64,000 nt of DNA from Saprospiraceae bacterium (GTDB lineage Bacteria > Bacteroidota > Bacteroidia > Chitinophagales > Saprospiraceae), in contig JADKGI010000013.1 of the NCBI GenBank assembly GCA_016722285.1, forward strand, positions 124,001 to 188,000, given 5' to 3'. The position numbers and the translations under genes are program-made. The notes under the pieces were generated by a model. It saw only the letters and a list, made by a program, of their open reading frames with translations, was not told where the DNA came from and did not search any database. Positions 24,030-33,113 of this stretch are shown piece by piece. Position 1 is the first letter of the stretch, and the number at the start of each line of letters is the position of its first letter.

Positions 24030-26455
24030 TATTTGGGGTTTAGTGTGATTGATTGAGTTGATGAATTTCTGAGGTCTTCGGGTTTATGAACGGAATTTAA
24101 TGGGTAATATTCACCTTTGACCCATGCCGTAATCATGTTTTTATAAAATTTGCTAGCAGGATTGCCGGACTGCCCACCTGGATAAACTCCGTACGCTTTT
24201 ACATGATCTTCAAGACTTACCACCATTCGCCAGCTGGGTCCAAATGAATTTCCAGTCGCATTTATTGCATCTGGACATCCGTTGGCTTCTATATCCATTG
24301 AAGATAGAGCCGGAAGTCGGGTCATATGATATATATGCAATGGTTTAAACTTACCCCATGTAATTGCTTCACCAGCTTTTTTTCTCTTATTGAAATCATC
24401 AAATCCTTCCTTGAGAGACTTAACTAATATATCATCTGCATTTTCTACAACTTGTGTGGATTTCAGGTCAAAGTATTTATTTTTAGGATCCGTTTTTAAT
24501 AGTTCAATAAGTCTCCAGTTTTCAGGATATTTTATATCCATGGTTGACTTATATTGTGTTAATTCGTCCCAGGTATTCTCTACTAACTTCTTAAAAACCA
24601 ATTCGAAAAGAACCGGTTCTTCAAGCACCGCATTATATTGGAAATTCCAGTTACAAAGTGATTTAAGATATGTTTTGTCATTTTCGGAAAACAGTGAGTC
24701 CAGATGTTTTGCTTTAACTATTTCTATTAAATCAGAAGCTTTAAAGGAAAATGCATCTTGCTGCATTTTTTTCATGTCTTCTGCAGTAATTCCTGACATG
24801 GCAGCTAGTTTTGTATTCACACTCCTGTTCCTGTAACGCTCAAATTTACCTGTAAAATAATACGGGTATGATTTATCTGCACTTACCTGATTTGATGATG
24901 CAATAAATTCCCGTTGAGGATTTAATATCTGAGGGTTTTGACGTTTTGGTAACCAAGCTTGCCAGTTATTTTTACTGTTATTTCCATATTCCACAAATCT
25001 ACCATCCTGGTCATATTTTGCCGGAAACCTCCCATTGACACGTAGTCCAATATCTCCTGAAACTGTGGCACATCCAAAATTCTGGGCCGGTGAAATATAA
25101 CCTTCAGTTGCCTTTAAATATTCATTATAAGATTTACAGTTCATTGCATTTACAAAAACATTATATTCATCACTATCCGGAATATCATGGCACATCCATC
25201 TCATGGCCAGATCATAATTTCCATCTGTTGAAGTTCTATAAATCGGACCCCAAACTGTGTATTTCACCGTGTCAATAATGGTTTTGCCCCCTTTTACTTT
25301 TATTGCTTCATACCTGTATGTTACGTTTCGCTCTTTACCATCCAATATGTATTTGGTTCTTGCTTTGTCTGCCCATTGAATAACGAAAAGATCTTCTACG
25401 TCCTGACCTACATTAGTTTCACCCCAGGCAATAAAGTCATTAAAACCTATCATGATACCTGGCATACCTGGAAAAGAAACACCATATGCATTAAAGTCAG
25501 GCGTGTGTATATGGAGTTCAAACCAAATAGATGGCAGGCCTAGACTCAAATGTGGGTCATTGCAAAAAATCGGTTTTCCTGTTGATGTCTTTTTGCCGCT
25601 TACTGCCCAGGAATTACTACCGATTCCTTTTTCCTTGGGCTCGAAGTATGCATTCAAGATCGTTTTTTTGAACAAGGCTGAGTCATTCTGTTTCATCCCG
25701 TATAAAGTATCAAATGCATATGGCTGCTCCAATGGAATTACAGGATTCTCAACAGTTTGCTTTTCTGGATATAATATGTCAAAATCTTCTTTGCCTAGCT
25801 GGAGCACCAAATTAGTGCTGGTTATGTCATCATTGCGACCTGCCAGAGTCAATGACATTTGTTTGAAGACCAATGCTGATTTCAGCGGAGTCCATTCACT
25901 TGGAGAAATATTAAATAATTTAAATTCAAGAGGGTAGTTTTGGGGACTAAGACTTTTGATATAAGCATTTACTCCATCTACGTATTTATACTCAGATTTT
26001 ATATTCTGGAACTTCTCCCAGCCAATGATGGCATTTTCTGCAGCATATTTCATACCCCGCCTCCTCTTTTCGAGATCAAATTCAAGCGTTCTTTCACCCA
26101 ACACAGATGATAACTCTCCGGAAGCAGCCAGTGTCAGAAATTCCATTTGAAACAATCTGTTTTGAGCTTCTACATATCCTTGAGCAAATAATGCATCATC
26201 CAAATTTGATGCAAAAATGTGAGCGACTCTCCTTTCATCATATATGATTTCAACTTTAGCACTAAGCCCTTCATTTTCCAGGACAATATTACCGTGTTCG
26301 TTTTTTGTATCAGACTTCCATACACCATGAAAAGGGTCCAGGAATTTCCCCAAAGGAGGTAAGGGATTTGCCGATATATTAATTGTTCCATTAAGAAACA
26401 AAACCAGCGCTAAAGTAAAAATCAGAGTTATAAAATAAAGTACCTTGCCGACCAT
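24029..26455 (-). CDS. Penicillin acylase family protein (Ntn-hydrolase precursor)
   Basis: An 808-residue periplasmic or membrane-anchored amidase precursor. A hydrophobic N-terminus (residues 4-22) is followed by the alpha chain. The autoproteolysis site is GS280NSWAVSG, where Ser280 becomes the N-terminal nucleophile. The beta chain continues with the calcium-site-like NDPHLSLGLPSIWFELH and GFNDFIAWGETNVGQD. The group includes penicillin G acylases and acyl-homoserine-lactone acylases, so it probably cuts an acyl amide, but the substrate cannot be read from sequence. It heads the operon with the small membrane protein, coaE and the hydrolase. Confidence 0.92.
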   Translation of the reverse strand: MVGKVLYFITLIFTLALVLFLNGTINISANPLPPLGKFLDPFHGVWKSDTKNEHGNIVLENEGLSAKVEIIYDERRVAHIFASNLDDALFAQGYVEAQNRLFQMEFLTLAASGELSSVLGERTLEFDLEKRRRGMKYAAENAIIGWEKFQNIKSEYKYVDGVNAYIKSLSPQNYPLEFKLFNISPSEWTPLKSALVFKQMSLTLAGRNDDITSTNLVLQLGKEDFDILYPEKQTVENPVIPLEQPYAFDTLYGMKQNDSALFKKTILNAYFEPKEKGIGSNSWAVSGKKTSTGKPIFCNDPHLSLGLPSIWFELHIHTPDFNAYGVSFPGMPGIMIGFNDFIAWGETNVGQDVEDLFVIQWADKARTKYILDGKERNVTYRYEAIKVKGGKTIIDTVKYTVWGPIYRTSTDGNYDLAMRWMCHDIPDSDEYNVFVNAMNCKSYNEYLKATEGYISPAQNFGCATVSGDIGLRVNGRFPAKYDQDGRFVEYGNNSKNNWQAWLPKRQNPQILNPQREFIASSNQVSADKSYPYYFTGKFERYRNRSVNTKLAAMSGITAEDMKKMQQDAFSFKASDLIEIVKAKHLDSLFSENDKTYLKSLCNWNFQYNAVLEEPVLFELVFKKLVENTWDELTQYKSTMDIKYPENWRLIELLKTDPKNKYFDLKSTQVVENADDILVKSLKEGFDDFNKRKKAGEAITWGKFKPLHIYHMTRLPALSSMDIEANGCPDAINATGNSFGPSWRMVVSLEDHVKAYGVYPGGQSGNPASKFYKNMITAWVKGEYYPLNSVHKPEDLRNSSTQSITLNPK

Positions 26456-26580
26456 AATGTGGTTTATTGATTTTGGGCATAATAATAATCAAAATAGTCT
26501 GAATGATACCAATAGAATGATTGGAAAATCACTTGGTTATCCTTTTTGTACTTAATTTATAATACTTCAATTTGTTTTTA

Positions 26581-26588
26581 TACATTTG
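26581..26588 (+). promoter_or_regulatory. -7 element TACATTTG before yaaA
   Basis: Fits TAnnTTTG. It overlaps the TTG at 26586, so that TTG cannot be the start codon if this element works. The TTG at 26610 then becomes the natural start. Confidence 0.4.
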
Positions 26589-26609
26589 ACATTATTTAAA
26601 CTACTCAAG

Positions 26610-27374
26610 TTGCTGGTAATATTATCTCCCTCAAAAACTTCTGATCCGGCCTCAAAATTAGCTGGTAATTTCTCCTTGCCAGGTTTTATTCCTGAAATTG
26701 GGATACTTATTAAAATTTTAAGAAAAAAGACACTAGATGACTTAAAGGACTTAATGCGCATAAGCGATAAGCTTGCTAGCCAGACATTTGACTGGATTAA
26801 AGTTATGACTACAAAATATGAACCACAAAATACCAGGTGTGCCATATACAACTTCAGTGGTGAAGTATATCAGGGATTAAAAGCAGAGACATTGAGTGAA
26901 CTGGACTTGGAATTTGCACAGAATCATCTGCGGATATTATCTGGTCTGTACGGTAGTTTAAGACCGCTAGACCTGATGCAACCTTACCGGCTTGAAATGG
27001 GAACCAGATTAAAAACCAGTAAGTCAAATAATTTATACCAGTTTTGGGGCGGTAAAATTACTAAATCAATCAATGCAGACCTTAAGTCAATTTCAAGTAA
27101 TATTCTACTAAATCTGGCATCTGATGAATATTCAAAGTGTATAATCCCCGATAAATTAAAAGCTGTGATGTTATCAGTAGAATTTTTTGAGACTAAAAAC
27201 GGAAATCATGTATTTAATTCCTTCAATGCAAAAAAAGCCAGAGGTCAGATGGCCGGCTATATTATCAGAAATAAAGTGATTCATCATCAGAATCTAAGAC
27301 TATATAATATTGGGGGATATCATTATAATGAAAAACTCTCATCTCAAAACAATATGGTATTTGTAAAGAGTTAA
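26610..27374 (+). CDS. yaaA: Peroxide stress protein YaaA (DUF328)
   Basis: A YaaA-family protein of 254 residues from TTG 26610. The frame is open back to TTG 26586, but the family begins directly with an M-L-V-I-L-S-P-S-K-T strand, which starts at 26610, and a promoter element overlaps 26586. Family landmarks are LSPSKT, YNFSGEVYQGL, LSGLYGSLRPLDLMQPYRLEMG, FWGGKIT and NLASDEY. In E. coli YaaA limits free iron and Fenton damage under hydrogen peroxide stress, and the fold binds DNA. It stands alone and is divergent from the penicillin acylase gene. Confidence 0.88.
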   Translation: MLVILSPSKTSDPASKLAGNFSLPGFIPEIGILIKILRKKTLDDLKDLMRISDKLASQTFDWIKVMTTKYEPQNTRCAIYNFSGEVYQGLKAETLSELDLEFAQNHLRILSGLYGSLRPLDLMQPYRLEMGTRLKTSKSNNLYQFWGGKITKSINADLKSISSNILLNLASDEYSKCIIPDKLKAVMLSVEFFETKNGNHVFNSFNAKKARGQMAGYIIRNKVIHHQNLRLYNIGGYHYNEKLSSQNNMVFVKS

Positions 27375-27570
27375 AGATATATAATGCCCGACAATTCAGG
27401 ATTCTTCTGAAAATTTCTATAGTTTTAAGTCAATTATTCGTTTAGGTAAATCGTTCTTTTGCTTGGATTGGTCTATGATTGGTATAAGCAGGTAACTTTG
27501 TCAGAATAGTATTCGTTTATAGTTTTGAAACAATAAATTTTGAAATTAAATAAACTAAAAATAAATACAG

Positions 27571-27801
27571 ATGATTATCCAAAATAAATTGAACAGTAAC
27601 AAGCCTTCACTTGAGCAACCATTGAGGATTGTAAAAGGCTGGAGAACATTGAAGTATATTAAAAATGATAATGAGCCAGGTATGCGTTATCGCTATGATC
27701 ACATCCCAAATGTATCTGAAAAACAATACTATATTTATACAGCATTACGGATTTTGCCATGGCTGCTTGCAGGAGGATTTATAATCTCAAAATTCATTTA
27801 G
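27571..27801 (+). CDS. Small hypothetical protein with C-terminal membrane segment
   Basis: A 76-residue protein with a polar N-terminal half (KGWRTLKYIKNDNEPGMRYRY) and one C-terminal hydrophobic segment (about 58-74, ILPWLLAGGFIISKF). It looks like a tail-anchored inner-membrane protein. I do not recognise a family. It is convergent with the DEAD-box helicase, whose true end lies only 12 bp away. Confidence 0.55.
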   Translation: MIIQNKLNSNKPSLEQPLRIVKGWRTLKYIKNDNEPGMRYRYDHIPNVSEKQYYIYTALRILPWLLAGGFIISKFI

Positions 27802-27869
27802 CAACGGATTATATTATTTTTTCTTCCGGGGTTTTTGGCCTCTGGTTTTGGGCTTGCCGTACTTTAACA

Positions 27870-29153
27870 TCATTTTGTCTTTGTGGTTGACTTTAGTATT
27901 TTCTTTTTTGTTTTTGTCCTTTTTTTCATGAAAAGCACTGGCGTCATCCTTAATTTTGGGCAATTTACCAAGAATGTTTTCATATTTATTTTAGGCAGCT
28001 CTGCTTCTGTCAATTCATCAGAAATGAATACTTCATTCGGTAAAGGCAACACGGCTATCCGAAAATCCATGAACTCCTGTATTGAATCCAGCCAATCCAA
28101 ATCCAAATCACCAACCAATGATATGGCTTCACCTTTTTTATCAGCCCGGCCTGTTCTTCCTATACGATGGATATAATTATGTGGTTCATCCGGAAGATCA
28201 AAATTTATAACGTGAGATACATCTTCGATATCCAACCCACGTGCGATAATGTCTGTTGCTATGAGCAATCTGAAAGTACCATCCTGAAATCTATTTACCG
28301 CATTAAAACGAAAATTCTGATCTTTATTGGAATGAATAATTCCGGTGTTGTCAGGATAGGCTGCTGAAATCTTTCCATAGAGTTCATCAGCCAATGCTTT
28401 AGTAGAAACAAACAGCAGAATTTTAGTCATTGCAGGACTATGCTCAAGTAAAAATTCAAGAAGATTTACCTTTGTATTGAAATTGGGAACTCTGTACATG
28501 GCTTGATTGATGTTCGAAAGCGGAGATCCCGAAGGAGCAGCTTCTATTTTCTCAGGGTTGTCAAAGTATTCGCCAATAAGTGCTTCCACTTCGCTGTTTA
28601 TTGTAGCAGAAAATACCAGATTTTGTCTTTTTTGAGGCAACAAATCTAATATATGTTTCAATTGTGACCTGAAGCCCAAAGCCAGCATTTCATCGACCTC
28701 ATCTATTACGAGCCTTTTAACAGCTTTCAGATTCAGACTCCCGTGATATCCGAGGTCCAAAATCCTTCCTGGTGTACCAATTAGAATATCAACCCCTTCA
28801 GCAACTTCATAAGCCTGACTTTTCAGGTTGGTGCCACCATAAACTGCCCTGACTATGATATTCAAATACTTTCCTAATTTTTCTGCTTCCTCTGCCACCT
28901 GGACAGTGAGTTCACGTGTGGGTACTATGATGAGGATCTGTGCATGTCTGTTTTTGTTGAATGTCCACAATTTAAGTAATGGTAAAAGATAAGCTAAAGT
29001 CTTACCTGTTCCCGTTTGGGCGATACCCTGAACATCCCGGCCGGACATGATCACTGAAAATCCCTTTTGCTGGATAGTCGTCGGTTTGCTAAAGCCTATA
29101 TCATCGATTGCATTCCACAGAGGGTTGGAAAGATTCAGATCCCTGAAAGTCAT
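27870..29153 (-). CDS. DEAD-box RNA helicase, basic C-terminal tail frameshifted
   Basis: A 427-residue frame with a complete helicase core: Q motif (KPTTIQQKGF), Walker A AQTGTGKT, PTRELTVQ, TPGRILDLG, motif II DEVD (VIDEVDEML, a variant of DEAD), SAT in FSATINS, and motif VI HRIGRTGRAD. The last 40 residues in this frame are out of register. Adding one A near 27990 gives a Lys-rich tail that begins YENILGKLPKIKDDASAF and stops at 27814, so the true gene is probably 27814-29153. RhlE-like helicases with such tails unwind rRNA or mRNA in the cytoplasm. Confidence 0.9.
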   Translation of the reverse strand: MTFRDLNLSNPLWNAIDDIGFSKPTTIQQKGFSVIMSGRDVQGIAQTGTGKTLAYLLPLLKLWTFNKNRHAQILIIVPTRELTVQVAEEAEKLGKYLNIIVRAVYGGTNLKSQAYEVAEGVDILIGTPGRILDLGYHGSLNLKAVKRLVIDEVDEMLALGFRSQLKHILDLLPQKRQNLVFSATINSEVEALIGEYFDNPEKIEAAPSGSPLSNINQAMYRVPNFNTKVNLLEFLLEHSPAMTKILLFVSTKALADELYGKISAAYPDNTGIIHSNKDQNFRFNAVNRFQDGTFRLLIATDIIARGLDIEDVSHVINFDLPDEPHNYIHRIGRTGRADKKGEAISLVGDLDLDWLDSIQEFMDFRIAVLPLPNEVFISDELTEAELPKINMKTFLVNCPKLRMTPVLFMKKRTKTKKKILKSTTKTK

Positions 29154-29178
29154 TATTATTTCTTAAGTTTTGTTAAAA

Positions 29179-29406
29179 TCACACCTTTTTCGGTGGAAGG
29201 TCAAATGCCGTAGCGTTATGTTCAAAATGGTCCCGATGTGAGCCGTCACAAAATGGTTTATTTTTTGATAAGCTGCATCTGCATAAACTAACAATGGTTC
29301 TTCCCTGAAGACCATACTCATTCCCTTCTGAATCTACAATAGAAAAGTCTCCTTCAAGCCTTAGTGATCCATTATTATTTACAGTAATTTTTGTAGGTGT
29401 TGACAT
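29179..29406 (-). CDS. CDGSH iron-sulfur domain protein
   Basis: A 75-residue protein carrying the CDGSH [2Fe-2S] motif with ligands C42, C44, C53 and H57 (LCRCSLSKNKPFCDGSH). One His and three Cys coordinate a redox-active, pH-sensitive cluster. Bacterial members are small soluble electron-transfer or cluster-transfer proteins of uncertain partner. It lies 25 bp upstream of the DEAD-box helicase on the same strand and may be co-transcribed. Confidence 0.92.
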   Translation of the reverse strand: MSTPTKITVNNNGSLRLEGDFSIVDSEGNEYGLQGRTIVSLCRCSLSKNKPFCDGSHRDHFEHNATAFDLPPKKV

Positions 29407-29500
29407 AAGTATATTTTTAATTTACATTATAACTAAGAAAAGTAGCAATTGTTGGTTCATTTGATTAAAGAGACACTTTAATGAAATGCCTCTTTTGATG

Positions 29501-29572
29501 TGGCCTCACCAGGAATCGAACCTGGATCAAGAGTTTAGGAAACTCCTATTCTATCCGTTGAACTATGAGACC
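29501..29572 (-). tRNA. tRNA-Arg (CCU anticodon)
   Basis: On the minus strand the acceptor ggtctca pairs with tgaggcc. The anticodon stem ggagt/actct encloses ttcctaa (anticodon CCU), and the T arm is ccaggttcgattcctgg. CCA is not encoded. Only 119 bp separate it from the ribA start on the other strand. Confidence 0.95.
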
Positions 29573-29660
29573 CAATTTATAAGGAGCCGCAAATGTATGA
29601 AAAATAATTTATCTAACACATTTATCCAATCCAAAAAAACAATAACAAAAAGCAAATTGT

Positions 29661-29668
29661 TATCTTTG
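29661..29668 (+). promoter_or_regulatory. -7 element TATCTTTG before ribA
   Basis: TATCTTTGCG is a canonical Bacteroidota -7 element. It lies 22 bases before the TTG at 29691. Confidence 0.55.
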
Positions 29669-29690
29669 CGTTTAATCAAATACATTACAA

Positions 29691-30272
29691 TTGCTACTTA
29701 GACAGGTGCGGGCTGATTTACCTACAAAATGGGGGAATTATGATATTTTTGCCTTTTCAGAGGACAAAGATGACTTGCAGCCTCAGATTGCTCTTTTGCA
29801 TAAAGATGCTGATATCAATCGCAACATTGCAGTCAGAATACATTCTGAATGCATAACTGGCGATTTATTTGGCTCCAGAAGATGTGATTGTGGCGAGCAG
29901 TTTGAAGAATCGATGAAAATCATTAGTGACAAGAAAGGCCTTATGATTTATTTACGACAGGAGGGTAGGGGAATCGGGCTCATAAATAAGCTCGGGGCAT
30001 ATAATTTACAGGATACCGGGCTCAATACTTTCGAAGCAAATGTCCATTTAGGGTTTGAACCTGACGAAAGGGATTTTCATATCGCTATTGAAATATTACT
30101 TGATCTGGATATAAAGTATATTGAATTAATAACAAATAATCCCGATAAAATTGCAACTATTGACCAATCAGCCATCAAATTGGTAAAGCGAATACCTTTG
30201 ATTATTCCTTCAAAATCTGAAAATGAAGAATATCTCAAAGTAAAACAAGATGTGATGGGTCACTTGCTTTGA
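29691..30272 (+). CDS. ribA: GTP cyclohydrolase II
   Basis: Catalyses the first committed step of riboflavin synthesis, opening the GTP imidazole ring. The zinc ligands are C54, C65 and C67 in HSECITGDLFGSRRCDCG. The catalytic segment YLRQEGRGIGLINKL follows, then LGFEPDERDF. It is a stand-alone RibA (193 residues) without the DHBP synthase domain often fused to it. The start is TTG 29691 (in-frame TAA at 29673) or GTG 29706; the TATCTTTG promoter allows either. Confidence 0.93.
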   Translation: MLLRQVRADLPTKWGNYDIFAFSEDKDDLQPQIALLHKDADINRNIAVRIHSECITGDLFGSRRCDCGEQFEESMKIISDKKGLMIYLRQEGRGIGLINKLGAYNLQDTGLNTFEANVHLGFEPDERDFHIAIEILLDLDIKYIELITNNPDKIATIDQSAIKLVKRIPLIIPSKSENEEYLKVKQDVMGHLL

Positions 30273-30429
30273 GTTACATTAATTATTGAAGTGCTTGAAT
30301 ACCAGCTTTTCATCAAATTTAACCATACACTTAATCACAAAAGAGTTGGATATCAAAATGAAATTTAATATCAATATGAATTCCATGCTCTTAATATCAT
30401 TTTAACATACGTAATTAAATGATTTCAAA

Positions 30430-30786
30430 ATGAATATTGAAGAATTTACGGTTTATTGTTTATTTAAAAAAGGAGTCACTGAGTCATTTCCCTTTGGAGG
30501 AGATACTTTGGTCTTTAAAGTTATGAATAAAATGTTTGCACTTTGTAGCCTTGATGGTATCCCGCTGAAAGCCAATCTGAAATGTGATCCTGAGTGGGGG
30601 GTACAATTGAGAGAGCGTCATGACGATATTTTCCCTGGATTTCATATGAACAAAACACATTGGAATACAGTCAATCTTGAAGGAACTTTAGAAGATGCTT
30701 TGGTAAAAAACTTAATTGATCATTCATATGATCTGGTGGTCAAATCCTTATCTCAAAAAGATCAGTTATTTTTGTCATCATTATAA
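30430..30786 (+). CDS. MmcQ/YjbR family protein
   Basis: A 118-residue protein of the YjbR/CyaY-like fold family. Marks are the SFPFGGDTLVFKVMNKMFAL strand pair, then LKCDPEWGVQLRE, FPGFHMNKTHWNTV and a C-terminal helix (LIDHSYDLVVKSL). The family is described as DNA-binding by structural similarity but has no firm function. It ends 28 bp before the FAD oxidoreductase ATG and probably shares its transcript. Confidence 0.88.
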   Translation: MNIEEFTVYCLFKKGVTESFPFGGDTLVFKVMNKMFALCSLDGIPLKANLKCDPEWGVQLRERHDDIFPGFHMNKTHWNTVNLEGTLEDALVKNLIDHSYDLVVKSLSQKDQLFLSSL

Positions 30787-30814
30787 ATTTCCAACGATTT
30801 TAATAAACTTAAAT

Positions 30815-31423
30815 ATGCCCAGCCAATCGGAGGTTTTTGATATAGCAGTTGTAGGACAAGGTATCGCAGGCACTATGATGGCATGGTTTCTTTACAATTC
30901 AGGCAAAAAGGTACTGATTATTGATGATAATTTTAACGGATCCTCCTCCAAAATTGCAGCAGGAATTGTAAACCCTATCACTGGAAAAAACTTTGTATGC
31001 AGCTGGAGAATTCATGACTTTTTACCGGTGGCTATACATACTTATGACAACCTGAGTAAATATCTGGGCATCGAAACTTATGTTAAAGCAAACATTGTCA
31101 GAGCATTGTACAGTGCTGTAGATGAAAATACCTGGTTATCCAAGAGTTGTGATCCGCTACTTCAAAAATTTATGATGCCTTTAGCTGATATATCTGAGTT
31201 TGAGGGTAAAGTAAAGCAGCAATTTAGCTATGGAGAGCTTCGAGGAACTTTTTATGTGCGAATGGCGGAGATTATGGAAGCTTTTCGTGATAAATGGTTA
31301 ATCAATGATCAATATCTTATGGAGAAGTTCCATTATCAATCCCTCGAAATTAAAAATGATGGATATGAGTATAAAAATTTAAATTTCAGGAAATTGTCTT
31401 TTGTGAAGGCTATCAGGCGTTAA
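30815..31423 (+). CDS. FAD-dependent oxidoreductase (DAO family), N-terminal fragment
   Basis: The start at ATG 30815 gives MPSQSEVFDIAVVGQGIAG, which places the Rossmann GxGxxG immediately after a short leader. The longer frame to 30716 overlaps the YjbR gene in a wrong frame. FAD-binding features include LIIDDN and SSKIAAGIVNPITGK. The frame goes wrong at an A run near 31391-31393: adding one A changes RKLSF to RKIVFCEGYQALNNPFF and links to the C-terminal fragment. The family oxidises amines or amino acids, or modifies tRNA as in MnmC. The substrate is not identifiable. Confidence 0.82.
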   Translation: MPSQSEVFDIAVVGQGIAGTMMAWFLYNSGKKVLIIDDNFNGSSSKIAAGIVNPITGKNFVCSWRIHDFLPVAIHTYDNLSKYLGIETYVKANIVRALYSAVDENTWLSKSCDPLLQKFMMPLADISEFEGKVKQQFSYGELRGTFYVRMAEIMEAFRDKWLINDQYLMEKFHYQSLEIKNDGYEYKNLNFRKLSFVKAIRR

Positions 31424-31860
31424 ATAACCCCTTTTTTAAGGAAATTGGGTTGGCACCATCCAAGGGGGAAGTCTTAATTATCCGAATTCCTGGTGCTCCT
31501 TTTGTTAAAATGTATAAGGATGGAGTATTCATTGTCCACCAAAAAGATGATCAGTATTGGGTTGGTTCCGGTTATGAATGGGATACATTGGATGACCAAC
31601 CGACCCCCAAACTTTATGAAGAATTGTATGAAGCAATTATGGTAATTTTAAATGTACCATTCGAAGTGATTGCCCATCAAGCAGGAATCAGACCCACCAT
31701 GTTCAATCGACGCCCTGTATTTAAAGTCCATCCTGAACACCACCGCATGTATCTATTTAATGGCCTGGGTACAAAAGGAGCCAGTATCGCACCTTTTGCA
31801 GCCAAACAATTTGCCCGATATATTGTAAGTAAAAACCTTGAAGATCTTGTCTTGAAGTAA
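31393..31860 (+). CDS. FAD-dependent oxidoreductase, C-terminal fragment
   Basis: Continuation of the DAO-type enzyme. IVFCEGYQALNNPFF is followed by KGEVLIIRIPG, a substrate-domain beta sheet, RPTMFNRRPVF and the C-terminal FAD-contacting NGLGTKGASIAPFAAKQ. The apparent start at 31450 is not biological, since coding sequence is open back to about 31393. The reconstructed protein is about 348 residues. Confidence 0.82.
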   Translation: MVFCEGYQALNNPFFKEIGLAPSKGEVLIIRIPGAPFVKMYKDGVFIVHQKDDQYWVGSGYEWDTLDDQPTPKLYEELYEAIMVILNVPFEVIAHQAGIRPTMFNRRPVFKVHPEHHRMYLFNGLGTKGASIAPFAAKQFARYIVSKNLEDLVLK

Positions 31861-32109
31861 TATTATTTATATTTCAGTAATAATCAGATACTTAAAAAAA
31901 TGTTAAATAATTTTATCAAGAATTATGATAAATTTCTTGCATATGTCAATTTGAGTTTTCATCTTTGCATCTCACATGAGAAAAGTAAATATATGTATTT
32001 ATTTGTATAGTATTTTACTATGAAATTATTTTTTACATATTATTATTATTCAGATGTGTTTTATTTTTGATAGGGTGTGCTTTTTTTTAAGCTTGAGAAT
32101 CATTTTTTT

Positions 32110-32469
32110 ATGAGTATTTTTGACAAGAGAATCAATTACAAACCATTTGAATATCCGGAAGTTTTAAAATTTACTTCAGCTATGAATAACTCCTTTTGGG
32201 TGCATTCAGAGGTTGATTTCACGGCAGATGTTCAGGATTTTCATTCACACCTGAGTGAAATAGACAGGCAGGCAGTAAAAAAAAGTTTACTGGCCATTGC
32301 GCAAATTGAAGTAGCTGTAAAGTCTTTTTGGGGCAATTTATACCTTCACCTTCCTAAACCTGAATTTAACGGACTCGGCAGTACTTTTGCTGAATGTGAG
32401 TTCAGGCATTCTAAGCTTATTCAAGACTGCTGGAGGTATTGGGGCATAATGACGAATTTGAGCAGTTAA
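32110..32469 (+). CDS. nrdB: Ribonucleotide reductase small subunit NrdB, N-terminal fragment
   Basis: Class I ribonucleotide reductase beta subunit. The start is ATG 32110 (MSIFDKRINYKPFEYPEVL). Metal-site motifs include HSEVDFTAD and AECEFRHS. Just after this His the frame slips: one missing base near 32411 turns the expected RHSEAYSRLLEVLG into HSKLIQD and ends at a false stop. In the corrected frame the ligands Glu and His and the radical Tyr (E-x-x-H-x-x-x-Y) are all present. NrdB makes the tyrosyl radical used by NrdA to reduce ribonucleotides. Confidence 0.88.
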   Translation: MSIFDKRINYKPFEYPEVLKFTSAMNNSFWVHSEVDFTADVQDFHSHLSEIDRQAVKKSLLAIAQIEVAVKSFWGNLYLHLPKPEFNGLGSTFAECEFRHSKLIQDCWRYWGIMTNLSS

Positions 32470-32559
32470 TCAAGATACCGGTTATAAAAACTAATAGATT
32501 ATCTAAATGGAGTTCTTTCCAAGAGCAAGTCAGAAGACAGGAAAGAATATGTCCTCTCT

Positions 32560-33081
32560 TTGATCCTTTTTACGATATTAATAGAAAATGTATCATTATT
32601 TAGCCAGTTTGCAATTATTTTATCCTTCACAAGGTTCAAAGGTGCCTTAAAAAATGTCAGCAATATCATAGCCTGGACCTCAGTTGACGAGCAACTTCAT
32701 GCAAATGCTGGAATTTATCTTGTCAACAAAATACAGGAAGAATTACCCGAAATTTTTGATGAAGAGACAATAGGTACCATAAATAGGGTAGTGAAGGAAT
32801 CTTTGGAAATAGAAGAAGAAATCCTGAATTGGATTTTTGAAGATGGCGAAGTTGAAAATATTAAAAAGACAGATTTGCTCAATTTTATGAAATACAGAGT
32901 GGACGAAAGTCTTGAAAGAATTTCAATGAAGAAGTTGTATCATATCAGTGATGCACAATACAAACCCATGATGTGGTTTGAAGAAGAAGTGTTCGCAAAT
33001 AGCCTCGATGATTTCTTTGCCAAAAGACCTGTCGAATATACCAAACATGATAAGAGCATCACTGCTGATGATCTCTTTTAG
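32560..33081 (+). CDS. nrdB: Ribonucleotide reductase small subunit NrdB, C-terminal fragment
   Basis: Continuation of NrdB in a third frame. The segment 32412-32510 reads in the intermediate frame (HNDEFEQLIKIPVIKTNRL). A second shift near 32500-32535 leads to SEDRKEYVLSLILFTILIEN here. The remaining diiron ligands are in LIENVSLFSQF and SVDEQLHANAG. The TTG at 32560 is not a true start. The C-terminus (KSITADDLF) is the tail that docks on NrdA. The reconstructed length is about 324 residues. Confidence 0.88.
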   Translation: MILFTILIENVSLFSQFAIILSFTRFKGALKNVSNIIAWTSVDEQLHANAGIYLVNKIQEELPEIFDEETIGTINRVVKESLEIEEEILNWIFEDGEVENIKKTDLLNFMKYRVDESLERISMKKLYHISDAQYKPMMWFEEEVFANSLDDFFAKRPVEYTKHDKSITADDLF

Positions 33082-33113
33082 TAAAATATCTAACCAAATC
33101 AAATATCTGTAAA

